NCBI GenBank assembly: GCA_002448975.1
Contig: DKBO01000165.1
Coordinates: 4,175 to 16,280, forward strand
Source of the DNA: Nitrospiraceae bacterium UBA6898
GTDB lineage: Bacteria > Nitrospirota > Thermodesulfovibrionia > Thermodesulfovibrionales > UBA6898
Reading direction: 5' to 3'
Length of the DNA stretch: 12,106 nucleotides
Every line of letters starts with the position of its first letter. Within the stretch, counting starts at the first letter, position 1. Of the stretch, positions 1 to 7,032 are shown one piece after another. Under the pieces are notes generated by a model that saw only the letters and a list, made by a program, of their open reading frames with translations, did no database searches and was not told where the DNA came from. A program made the translations under genes and the position numbers.

Positions 1-632
1 CCGATGCCCCATGCATCGGTCTTGAGCGCTATCGGCACCACAGGAACATTGGCCTTCAGCGCAAGCTTGATCCCAAGGGTATTGAACTCTTCAGGGTTAA
101 AGGTGAACGATCGCGTGCTTTGGGGAAAGATAATGATCGATTGTCCCGCCCCAAGTTTCTTAGTCCCTCCTTCAAGTACCGCCTTCAGGTCTTCCCGTGG
201 GTTTGTCCTGCCTACCAGGATGGGATCGCGCGAACGCATGATCGGTCCGAAGACCGGCATATCAACGAGGCTTTGCTTTACCACAAAGGTCGTCGGTTTC
301 ACCGGCTGTATGATGCAGGGGAGAACCAGCGTTTCCAGTGTGCTCATATGATTGGCAATGAAGACCGCGGGACCTTCGAACTTCCGCAGGGCTGCCAGGC
401 CTGTTATCGTAATGCTCGTGCCGATGTTCTCCAGTGCACGCAAAACATCGAAACTGCTCTCTGCCCATGTTTCTGCGCTATAGGTGCCTTTTCGGGCCTT
501 GCGGCTGTTTTTCCATATGATCCAGAATGTCTGGAAATAGAAGGTGAATTTCGGGCGAAGGAATATCCGCGAAAAAATGCTCCGACGGCGATGCGGGTCT
601 GTGCTGTAGCTGTCTGCGACGGCGGGGATCAC
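1..632 (-). CDS. PlsC-like 1-acylglycerol-phosphate/lysophospholipid acyltransferase (3' end beyond window)
   Basis: The reading frame is open from a GTG at 632 to the left edge, about 210 codons. It resembles the PlsC/LPLAT family, which transfers an acyl chain to a lysophospholipid at the inner membrane. Motif blocks appear in order: NHMSTLE (block I), GPIMRSRDPILVGR (block II region), FPQSTRS (block III) and VPVVPIAL (block IV). Two positions differ from the textbook motifs: block I is HX4E rather than HX4D, and block III has Gln where FPEGTR has Glu. The N-terminal stretch is basic, then aromatic (YFQTFWIIW), as expected for membrane association. The GTG start overlaps the TGA of the upstream cobA-hemD gene (GTGA, 4 bp), which points to translational coupling. 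Family membership is fairly sure; the exact substrate is not. Confidence 0.8.
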   Translation of the reverse strand, partial: MIPAVADSYSTDPHRRRSIFSRIFLRPKFTFYFQTFWIIWKNSRKARKGTYSAETWAESSFDVLRALENIGTSITITGLAALRKFEGPAVFIANHMSTLETLVLPCIIQPVKPTTFVVKQSLVDMPVFGPIMRSRDPILVGRTNPREDLKAVLEGGTKKLGAGQSIIIFPQSTRSFTFNPEEFNTLGIKLALKANVPVVPIALKTDAWGI

Positions 633-2191
633 TGCTTATGCAATACCCACGTTATAATCTCTTCGACCATTGCCTCAATCGTAGCCTCCTTCGGCATGAC
701 AGCAATGGTGAGCCCGGCTTTTTCAATCGCCCTTGCCGTTACCGGTCCGATGACCGCTATCGCAACCTCTTTCAGAAGTTCATCAGCATCCTCACCCATG
801 ATCTCCCTAAAGTTGTTGAAGGTAGCTGCACTGGTAAACGTGGCGATTGTTATCCGCCCTTCCTTGAGAAAGCGCTTCAGCCGCTTGCCGTGATAATCCG
901 GTTTCATGGTACGGTAGGCAGGAGGTACGTCGATAAGGCCGCCAAGTTCCCGCACCTTCTCCGGGAATACCTCGCGGGCAACTTCTGCACGGGGTAGCAG
1001 GAATTTCATTCCCTTCAGGGGCTCGGTATCCGTCCTGGTGCCTGTTGCCCGCATTCCTTTGCCTTCCTTTATGAATGCCGCTATCAGGCCTTCGGCATTA
1101 AACTCCTCGGGCACCAGATCAACCCTGATGCCAAATTGGGTCACCGCCGCTTCGGTTTTTGTGCCGATAGCGCAGATCTTCAGCCCTTTCAATTGACGGA
1201 TATCGACGCTTTTTTCGAAGAGCCGGGAAAAGAAATATTTCACGCCATTTGTACTGGTGAATATGAGCCAGTCATAGGTGCTGATGCTCCCGATAGCCGC
1301 ATCAAGTGCGCTCCATGTTTCCGGAGGCACAATCTCGATCGTAGAGAACTGCAGTACCTCTGCCCCGAGTTCTTCAAGGGCCTCAAACCCACCGGAATGC
1401 TCGCGTGTCACAAGGACTCTCTGTCCAAACAGGGGCTTCTTCTCATACCAGCTCAATTCTTTGCGCAGGTTCACCACATCGCCGACGACCGTGACGGCAG
1501 GCGGCCTGATGTCTTTTTCCCTTACGAGGGCAGCGATATCCTTTAACGTGCTCACGACTGTATTCTGATCAGGTCGGGTTCCCCAGCGGACAACAGCTAC
1601 AGGGGTATCAGGAGAGCGGCCATGTTCTATAAGCTTCCGTGTCAGTTCGCTGATATTCTTTATTGCCATGAGAAAGACAAGTGTGCCAACTCCTGTGGCA
1701 AGTTTTGCCCAGTTGATCGCAGATGCATCCTTTGTCGTGTCCTCGTAGCCGGGTATGACAGCGAAGGAGGAAGAGTAGAGTCTGTGTGTCAGGGGAATGC
1801 CCGCATATGCCGGAGCCGCTACAGCAGAGCTGACGCCGGGAACTACCTCAAAGGGTATGCCCTCCCGTGCAAGCTCCTGCGCCTCTTCGCCACCCCTGCC
1901 AAAGACGAACGGGTCGCCGCCCTTGAGGCGGCATACAATATTTCCTTCCTTTGCCTTTGAGACGATCGCCTTATTGATCTCGTCCTGGGTCATAGTATGG
2001 TGGCCGCCGCGCTTTCCCGCGTAGATAAGCTCGGCCTTACTGTTGATAGCGTTCAGGATCTGGGCATTGAGGTGGAAATCATAGATTACGACCTCTGCCT
2101 TCTGCAGGCAACGCAGACCCTTCACCGTGAGCAGACCGATGTCACCGGGGCCTGCCCCGACAAGATACACAATGCCTTTTTTCTTTTCCAT
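629..2191 (-). CDS. cobA-hemD: Fused uroporphyrinogen-III C-methyltransferase / uroporphyrinogen-III synthase
   Basis: A 520-aa two-domain enzyme of cytoplasmic tetrapyrrole synthesis. Residues ~5-245 are the SAM-dependent SUMT domain, which methylates uroporphyrinogen III at C2 and C7 to give precorrin-2: GAGPGD (12-17), GGDPFVFGRG (91-100) and PGVSSA (118-123) are all present. Residues ~255-515 are HemD, which cyclises hydroxymethylbilane: FTSTNGV (311-317), LLPRAEVAR (398-406), FTSAATFNNF (452-461) and IGP (481-483). One protein therefore makes and uses uroporphyrinogen III, feeding siroheme, cobalamin or heme. Residues ~379-394, rich in T, R and G, look like an insert between HemD segments. 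The ATG at 2191 is the first start in frame, but no clear Shine-Dalgarno precedes it. No hemA, hemC or hemB is visible upstream; a divergent unit begins there. Confidence 0.93.
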   Translation of the reverse strand: MEKKKGIVYLVGAGPGDIGLLTVKGLRCLQKAEVVIYDFHLNAQILNAINSKAELIYAGKRGGHHTMTQDEINKAIVSKAKEGNIVCRLKGGDPFVFGRGGEEAQELAREGIPFEVVPGVSSAVAAPAYAGIPLTHRLYSSSFAVIPGYEDTTKDASAINWAKLATGVGTLVFLMAIKNISELTRKLIEHGRSPDTPVAVVRWGTRPDQNTVVSTLKDIAALVREKDIRPPAVTVVGDVVNLRKELSWYEKKPLFGQRVLVTREHSGGFEALEELGAEVLQFSTIEIVPPETWSALDAAIGSISTYDWLIFTSTNGVKYFFSRLFEKSVDIRQLKGLKICAIGTKTEAAVTQFGIRVDLVPEEFNAEGLIAAFIKEGKGMRATGTRTDTEPLKGMKFLLPRAEVAREVFPEKVRELGGLIDVPPAYRTMKPDYHGKRLKRFLKEGRITIATFTSAATFNNFREIMGEDADELLKEVAIAVIGPVTARAIEKAGLTIAVMPKEATIEAMVEEIITWVLHKQ

Positions 2192-2304
2192 AAGGGATGT
2201 ATTTTAGCACAAAGGGTAATGTATCTTGCCTGGGGGAGTCAACGAGAAATATCATAAGGAACTATCGATATGTTTCAGTCCTACAGATGTTGTCCTACGC
2301 TATA

Positions 2305-2331
2305 TTGACAACGACATTTCCCTGATATACG
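2305..2331 (+). promoter_or_regulatory. Predicted sigma-70 promoter of the riboswitch unit
   Basis: A perfect -35 TTGACA lies at 2305-2310 and an extended -10 (TGaTATACG) at 2323-2331. The spacer is a short 15 bp, which the extended -10 may offset. Transcription would start near 2338, a few bases before the aptamer, which is where a riboswitch promoter should be. Confidence 0.6.
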
Positions 2332-2344
2332 CTTTGAATTATCA

Positions 2345-2425
2345 GCTCACTCGACAAGGCCTGGCCCCTCAGGGGGTACGGAAAGCCACGGATCTTTTGG
2401 CGTAGACGTCCGGGTTACCGAGGGA
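2345..2425 (+). promoter_or_regulatory. c-di-GMP-I (GEMM) riboswitch aptamer, divergent
   Basis: A hand alignment to the Vibrio Vc2 aptamer is gapless through the 5' junction. P1 is CTCG (2350-2353) with CGAG (2419-2422). A18, G19 and G20 correspond to 2357-2359, the AAAGCC core with the intercalating A47 begins at 2382, and GTTACCGA at 2414-2421 supplies C92 and C93 (2418, 2419). The 21:46 pair is C2360:G2381 instead of G:C, a compensated change, and 22:45 stays C:G. P3 forms as CGGA/TCCG (2389-2392 with 2409-2412) plus TCT/AGA. The hairpin between is short (GCCCC/GGGGT, loop TCAG) and lacks the GNRA loop of Vc2. In this family G20 favours c-di-GMP over cGAMP. The call rests on motif and pairing; no covariance-model search was possible. 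Confidence 0.75.
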
Positions 2426-2450
2426 TGCATTTTGGGAACCCGGGCTTTTT
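2408..2450 (+). terminator. Riboswitch expression-platform terminator
   Basis: The arm 2408-2419 pairs with 2434-2445 over 12 positions with one A-G mismatch (2417/2436) and one G-T wobble, followed by TTTTT at 2446-2450. The 5' arm contains C2418 and C2419, the predicted ligand-contact and P1 bases, and the 3' strand of P3. Aptamer and terminator therefore cannot form together, which predicts that ligand turns transcription on. Confidence 0.8.
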
Positions 2451-2882
2451 ATCTTTAAGTGTCTTTCCTGGCGGGTCACGTGTCCCATTGATGGTGCAAG
2501 CTGCATTATCACGGGGCAAGTTTAATACACATGAGTCTTTGTGTTTCAATGATTTGTAGCGGGCAATGGTTTTGCTCGAAAGAAGTCCTGGAGAGCGACT
2601 AGGCGCTCGTGAAGTGGGCGACCTGAACATCTCGCAGGGTGCAAGCCTATATCGCAGGCTAACGCCTGCGGCTGCTCGAACGAGCTTATCTCTTCTCGAT
2701 GGAGTGGCCGTACTCTTCGTGGTGCGTTTCCGGCTTTTTCAGCATCTTGCGGGACATTCGTCGCAAAAGGCAACGGAGAGGAGGTGAAGGGAGAGAAGGA
2801 GGGGGAAACGTCCCAGGTGAGAGGAGGCTGTTTTCAGTCTCGGCATTCAGTATAAACATTAACGATTGGAGAAGGAGGAAAC
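2451..2882 (+). other. Long untranslated leader between riboswitch and coding region
   Basis: No convincing gene is visible here. It contains a perfect 7-bp hairpin, CGCAGGC-TAAC-GCCTGCG (2653-2670), followed directly by GCTC-GAAC-GAGC (2674-2685). A run from 2775 to 2808 is purine on the + strand except for T2785. A Shine-Dalgarno AAGGAGG lies at 2872-2878, just before the ATG at 2883. The leader from the predicted start site would be about 545 nt, unusually long for a GEMM-controlled gene. Confidence 0.5.
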
Positions 2883-4067
2883 ATGAAAAGAACTTTGTCT
2901 CTTTTGATCGCATTGCTTTTCGTATTGGCAATTGCCGGTAGCGCGCTTGCGGCAGGCACTGACGACGCCCGCTTTTTTGGTGACCAGGCCACGAGGAAGC
3001 GCGTCGGCGTTATTGCCTACTGCGCCGACATGTACCACAATGCAGGCGACACAGGGCTCCAGGCCAACAAGGTAAGCATTCGGAACGGTGATATCAAGCA
3101 GAACCTTGCCAACCTCGCTGTAGGCCTGCCTATCCTATTTACCCGGCCTGACCCCACGAACCCGGCGCTGGCACCCCTTGAGCACTTGTTCATCGATGGC
3201 CCCTGGGACAATTTAGGCCAGTACGGCGCGCAGAACGTCCTTGACTACCTTTCCTACGATGACGGCATTGACAGGGAGAGGGATCTCCAGCTGCTCGACG
3301 GTGACCTGCTCGCGCCGACAGGAACGCAGCTCATTAACAACTTCGACATCGTCATCGCCTACACGGACAACAAGTGCGGCGAGCCAATCTCGAAGCAGGT
3401 CGCGAACCAGGCCGCCGGCGCCCTCTCTCAGTTTGTCAATGCACCGGGCAAGAAGCTCATCCTCACCGGCTTTGCCTTTTCGAGCACCCTCTCCTTCGGT
3501 AACGCCATCTTCGGGGCAGGCCTGAGCCCGCTTACGCCGGGTGGCCCGCAGAACGCTGCCTGCACGCGCGAGACGCCGTGCTTCATCGGCACCTGCCCGT
3601 CTAACAGCCCGATCACCGGCAACCCCTGCGGGACCGTTCAAGCGGCCAGGGGCCCGGAGTGCCAAGAACTGGACGCTGGTGGTAACGGAACTGGCGCCAT
3701 CTGCACAGACTACACGCCTGTCGTCGGTGGAGTGCTCGGCACGAACAATCCCGACCAAGCCTGTAGAGAGTTTCTTAACGCCGTGAATGGCCCGACGAGT
3801 TCTTCCTGGGCAACGGCGCTCACGTCGGCGAATGTCGCTGGTGGTGCCAGCCTGTGCATGAACTACAACAGCGGTCCCGTTAACGGCACAGACACCGGCG
3901 TGCCTTTCATCGCGATAAACGCAGCTCGGAACATCGTCGCCATCAACGCCTTTCCCCCCGATGCAGTCGACATCCAGAAGTTCTGGTTCGGCTGCCTCCT
4001 CGGAGACGTGGTCCAGTATCTCTCGGGTGACATACAGCGCTGCGGTGGCGGGATATTTTGCTACTAA
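2883..4067 (+). CDS. Exported cysteine-rich protein of unknown function under riboswitch control
   Basis: 394 aa, not recognised as a named family. Residues 1-23 are a clear signal peptide (KR, hydrophobic core, ALA|A site), so the protein leaves the cytoplasm. The mature part has 13 cysteines, seven of them between residues 227 and 294. There is no CxxCH, so it is not a c-type cytochrome; disulfides or metal binding are both possible. Residues ~41-215 alternate hydrophobic strands with Gly turns (RVGVIAY, FDIVIAYTD, KKLILTGFAF), reminiscent of the Rossmann-like ThuA/class-I amidotransferase fold, but no catalytic Cys-His-Glu set is evident. The C-terminus ends in QRCGGGIFCY. It has a strong RBS and a terminator right behind it, so it is a monocistronic unit. 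The upstream GEMM element suggests a role in surface or extracellular behaviour, as in other c-di-GMP-controlled exported proteins; that is inference. Confidence 0.85.
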   Translation: MKRTLSLLIALLFVLAIAGSALAAGTDDARFFGDQATRKRVGVIAYCADMYHNAGDTGLQANKVSIRNGDIKQNLANLAVGLPILFTRPDPTNPALAPLEHLFIDGPWDNLGQYGAQNVLDYLSYDDGIDRERDLQLLDGDLLAPTGTQLINNFDIVIAYTDNKCGEPISKQVANQAAGALSQFVNAPGKKLILTGFAFSSTLSFGNAIFGAGLSPLTPGGPQNAACTRETPCFIGTCPSNSPITGNPCGTVQAARGPECQELDAGGNGTGAICTDYTPVVGGVLGTNNPDQACREFLNAVNGPTSSSWATALTSANVAGGASLCMNYNSGPVNGTDTGVPFIAINAARNIVAINAFPPDAVDIQKFWFGCLLGDVVQYLSGDIQRCGGGIFCY

Positions 4068-4134
4068 GTGTGTAGGCAGAAATAGGGACGAGGGAAGTAC
4101 GGCAGCACCTACTTCCCCGGCTCAGCAAGCTCGC

Positions 4135-4163
4135 GGGGAGGGGAAACCCTCCCCCCTTTTTTT
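4135..4163 (+). terminator. Intrinsic terminator of the exported-protein unit
   Basis: The perfect 8-bp stem GGGGAGGG/CCCTCCCC (4135-4142 and 4147-4154) with a GAAA loop is followed by CC and seven T residues (4157-4163), 67 bp after the stop codon. Confidence 0.92.
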
Positions 4164-4644
4164 CCTTATGCTCTCTTGACCCTCGCCAGGTCAGCCGTTC
4201 CTTGGCTTTAGACAGAGTGACGGAATTCGCTGCCGCCTGCTACAAGAAATTTCTACGAATGTAATTCAGATTCGGCTACGGTTTACTGAGGGTTTTTTTA
4301 GGGCTCTTTGAAGTTATGTCTATTTGTAACAAGGGGAGTTCTGGCGGGAGCCTGTGGGAATCGAACTCACCTTAACCCTTGTGGCTCTGAGAGGTTCATG
4401 GATGTTGGTGACGGTTCGGTGACGGTCATAGCTCCTTTAGATACACGACTGATCCTTTATTAGATCCTGATACCTTAGAAAGCTTTTTCTATCTCGTACT
4501 GAGGATATTACGTCAAGGGCTGTCATGTACGGGGAACTCAGCGACTTCCTGGGACAAACACTTTTTAAGCGTGCAAGTATAGTGCTTCTTACGAGAAGGA
4601 ACAAAAACGATGTAAACTGCATGTTCTAATCTTTGAGAATATTG
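4164..4644. other. Gene-free junction region at the left edge of the island
   Basis: No convincing coding frame. It holds the left att-like repeat (4331-4371) and, just inside it, a tandem GGTGACGGT pair (4406-4414 and 4417-4425). On the minus strand a short open frame through that tandem ends just before the repeat and could be the last codons of a lost integrase, but it is too short to assert. Confidence 0.4.
4331..4371 (-). repeat. Left att-like repeat: decayed 3' fragment of tRNA-Sec
   Basis: These 41 bp match 9310-9350 with three mismatches (4336, 4352, 4367), at an offset of 4979 bp. The fragment covers the T arm, acceptor 3' strand and CCA of a leftward tRNA, plus 11 bp of shared sequence beyond the CCA. 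One T-stem pair is broken. No anticodon or D arm adjoins it, so it is not a second tRNA gene. Confidence 0.8.
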
Positions 4645-5469
4645 TCATAAAGTGATTACCATACCTTCCCTTGCGAGAAAAGCATTTGCAAACAGCCTCT
4701 GGCATTCTTTTTCAACCCTCATAAGAAAACTATCATCATGTTCCGGATCATGGTGGAAGAGAGCCAATTTCTTTGCTTTAGCCCGCAGGGCCACGTCAAT
4801 GGCCTGTTCCCAACTGCTGTGCCCCCATCCTTTCTTGTCTTTGAGCTCTTCAGGTGTGTATTGAGCATCATGAATTAAAAGATCGGCATTTTGGGCAAGC
4901 TTCACCACATTGGGATCAATGCTGTCCCCGTGTTCTACATCGGTACAATAAACCAAAGTTGTTGCTCCTTCAGTTATACGATAGCCATAGGCATCCCCGG
5001 GGTGGGTATGCTTCGAAGCAAGGATACTAACACCGCTTGGTGCTGTAAAATCTGTTATCTCGGGCTGCCAAAATGATATATGTGCACCCATCTCTGACAG
5101 AGACACGGGAAAATATTCACGCTGCATCTGAGTTGCAAAAATGCTTTCGAGATTTGTGGCTTTGCTCCCTTTCCCGACTATTGCTACTGTGAACTTCCTA
5201 TTGGGGTCGTAGGCGGGCTTGAAGAATGGGAAGCCCTGAATATGGTCCCAGTGGGTATGTGACAAACCGATGAAAATGTTATCGCGTTGTTCGATACTGG
5301 AGGTAAGGATGTCGTGGCCAAGCTTCCGTATTCCCGTACCAGCATCGAGTATCCCTATGCGCTCATTGTCAAAAGTCACCAATACGCACGATGTGTTTCC
5401 ACCGAAATGAGAAAATTCGGGTTCAGATACGGAGATTGAACCTCTCGTACCATAGAAAGTAATTTTCAT
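4645..5469 (-). CDS. MBL-fold metallo-hydrolase
   Basis: A 274-aa metallo-beta-lactamase-fold protein. The signature SHTHWDH gives H71, H73, D75 and H76. Other likely metal ligands are H154 or H156 (KHTHPGD), D177 (CTDVEH) and H239 (LFHHDPEHDD). It starts directly with the fold (MKITFYGTRGSISV) and has the GGNTSC and LDAGTGIRKLG strands seen in the RNase Z/PhnP/cyclic-nucleotide phosphodiesterase-like branch. No signal peptide is present, so it should act in the cytoplasm as a binuclear metal hydrolase, perhaps on a phosphodiester; the substrate cannot be told. It is transcribed alone leftward, with a good promoter at 5488-5516, and its upstream neighbour is divergent. The RBS (GAGAGAG) is weak. 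Confidence 0.88.
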   Translation of the reverse strand: MKITFYGTRGSISVSEPEFSHFGGNTSCVLVTFDNERIGILDAGTGIRKLGHDILTSSIEQRDNIFIGLSHTHWDHIQGFPFFKPAYDPNRKFTVAIVGKGSKATNLESIFATQMQREYFPVSLSEMGAHISFWQPEITDFTAPSGVSILASKHTHPGDAYGYRITEGATTLVYCTDVEHGDSIDPNVVKLAQNADLLIHDAQYTPEELKDKKGWGHSSWEQAIDVALRAKAKKLALFHHDPEHDDSFLMRVEKECQRLFANAFLAREGMVITL

Positions 5470-5487
5470 GCCAGCTCTCTCGAAGTA

Positions 5488-5516
5488 ACAATATCAGGAT
5501 TTTAGCGTCAGGTCAA
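5488..5516 (-). promoter_or_regulatory. Predicted promoter of the MBL-fold gene
   Basis: On the minus strand, TTGACC (5516-5511), a 17-bp spacer and TATTGT (5493-5488). The start site would fall near 5481, giving a short leader of about a dozen bases before the ATG at 5469. Confidence 0.5.
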
Positions 5517-5656
5517 TCGATTGTATAACCTTCCTGAATGAAGAACTCTTACATGGTAAAACGTACGCAATTGGATTCACTGCCTTTGTGGTTAAATGGT
5601 CAGGATGATAGAGATGCCAAAGAATACTCTTTAAGGATGACGAGATGTAACGGAAG

Positions 5657-5949
5657 ATGTATGCGACTGTGAGGAGATATGAAGGAGTGCAGAACCCTGC
5701 GGCCGCCGCAAAACAGGTAGATGAAAAGTTTGTGCCGCTAATCTCGGCGCTGCCCGGATTCGTCGAATACTATTGGATTGACCTGGGTGAGGGCGCAATG
5801 ATATCCGTTACGATTTGCAAAACTCTTTCCAAGCCATCCATGCAAATAACCAGGCGAGAGTTTGGGTGGATGAGCACCTGAGTTCAGTTCTTGCGCCTGC
5901 AGTCCGAATTGAGGCTGGAACAATAGGTGCACATAAGGAGACCAGGTAA
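5657..5949 (+). pseudogene. Frameshifted antibiotic-biosynthesis-monooxygenase-like small protein
   Basis: The frame from ATG 5657 begins MYATVRRYEGVQNPAAAA, then LPGFVEYYWIDLG and MISVTI. This is the layout I know from small dimeric ABM/heme-oxygenase-like (ferredoxin-fold) proteins of about 95 aa. It then runs out of family-like sequence and stops at 5881. From about 5825 another frame continues it well: NSFQAIHANNQARVWVDEHL, then LAPAVRIEAGTIGAH, to a TAA at 5947-5949. Restoring one base near the ATTTGCAAAAC stretch at ~5812-5823 rejoins the halves at about 97 aa. A single-base loss in a T or A run, or a sequencing error, explains it. No strong RBS is visible. The function of the intact family is usually unassigned. 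Confidence 0.65.
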
Positions 5950-6070
5950 TGTTGATCTGTAGTTCACACTTTCCAATATCGGTAAAAATAATGTAAGTTA
6001 TTATCGGCAATCAACAATGAAGAATACGAACTAACTTTCCTATAAAGAAATCGATAAGGAGAAAACAACT

Positions 6071-6922
6071 ATGAGAGGCGTACTGGCAACTATTTTACTG
6101 ATCACATGTTTAGCAACCCCCTTATCAGCCCAAGAATTAACGGGAACACTAGTACAGATTAAAAAAAATGGGGTTATCAGGATTGGTTATCGTCAGGATC
6201 AGCCACCAATGTCTTATTTAGAAAAGGACGGCGTGCCGGCCGGCTACTCCGTTGATATCTGTAAACGTATTGTGACTGAGGTAGAAAAGAAGATTAATGG
6301 AAATGTGAATATTGAATATATCCCCGTGACGGCAGCAGAGCGATTTACTGCACTGGCTGACAACAAGATTGATATCTTATGTGGTTCAACTACTAAGACA
6401 CTTTCTCGTAGCCAGGTTGTTGACTTTACCCAACTTACATTTGTTACAGGTGCGACGTTCATGGCCTTGAAAGATACGCGGATCATGAACAATTTTGCCG
6501 GGAAAAAAATTGGAGTTGTCAAAGGAACGACGACAGCTGATGCGTTGAAGCAACTTTTTAAAGAGACCGGGGTAGTTGCTGATATTGTCATGTTGAATAC
6601 AACAAACGAAGGAGTTAAAGAGCTGGAAGAAAAGAAAATCGATGCTTTTGCTGCTGATCAGGTTGTACTTATTGGCCAAGCATTGACAGCATCTAATCCA
6701 GAAAACTTTACAATTCTTCCCAATTTGTTCACGTATGAACCTTTTGCGTTAGCAGTTCGGAAAAATGATGCGGACTTTCGTCTCGTCGCCGATAGCGCAA
6801 TATCTCGCTTATTTCGAACAAAAGACATAGTGCCGATTTATAACAAATGGTTTAGTAAATTTTCCGATAAAATGCCTTCAGCGTATCAGGCATTGATTCA
6901 AATAAATGCAATACCGGAATAA
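6071..6922 (+). CDS. Periplasmic amino-acid-binding protein (ABC transporter solute-binding family 3)
   Basis: 283 aa. Signal peptide 1-20 (LSA|QE). The mature protein follows the SBP_bac_3 pattern closely: TLVQIKKNGVIRIGYRQDQPPMSY, GYSVDICKRIV, VTAAERFTALADNKIDILCGSTTKT, SQVVDFTQLTFVTGATFM and KKIGVVKGTTT, ending in YNKWFSKF. The spacing and the CGSTT motif resemble the glutamate/aspartate-binding branch (GltI type), so an acidic amino acid is a reasonable guess. The family delivers ligand to an inner-membrane permease and ATPase, but neither is next to this gene; both neighbours point other ways, so it is an orphan. The ATG at 6071 has AAGGAG at 6056-6061. Codon use is AT-rich like the rest of the island. 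Confidence 0.92.
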   Translation: MRGVLATILLITCLATPLSAQELTGTLVQIKKNGVIRIGYRQDQPPMSYLEKDGVPAGYSVDICKRIVTEVEKKINGNVNIEYIPVTAAERFTALADNKIDILCGSTTKTLSRSQVVDFTQLTFVTGATFMALKDTRIMNNFAGKKIGVVKGTTTADALKQLFKETGVVADIVMLNTTNEGVKELEEKKIDAFAADQVVLIGQALTASNPENFTILPNLFTYEPFALAVRKNDADFRLVADSAISRLFRTKDIVPIYNKWFSKFSDKMPSAYQALIQINAIPE

Positions 6923-7032
6923 AAAATCATTTACAGGTCAGTTTCCTTCCTGAAATGTGTAGCTGCTAAGCATGGAGGAAAGTGCAGAGTACGCCAGGAA
7001 ATCATTGGATAGGGTCTTTCCACCTGAACAAC

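Noticed and set aside
2566..2787. 73-codon open frame in the riboswitch leader
   Set aside because: It has no RBS, a composition that follows the local hairpins and no family-like features; minus-strand frames overlap it equally well.
4342..4371. A second tRNA gene next to the exported-protein unit
   Set aside because: Only the T arm and acceptor 3' strand are present; there is no anticodon or D arm upstream, and it matches the selC 3' end including flank, so it is an att-type fragment.
4437..4622. 61-codon leftward open frame near the island edge
   Set aside because: It lacks an RBS and family-like sequence and lies in a decayed junction; treated as chance.
5881..5949. In-frame UGA recoding as selenocysteine in the monooxygenase-like gene, suggested by the nearby selC
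   Set aside because: The continuation of the protein lies in a different frame, so the defect is a frameshift and not a read-through UGA.
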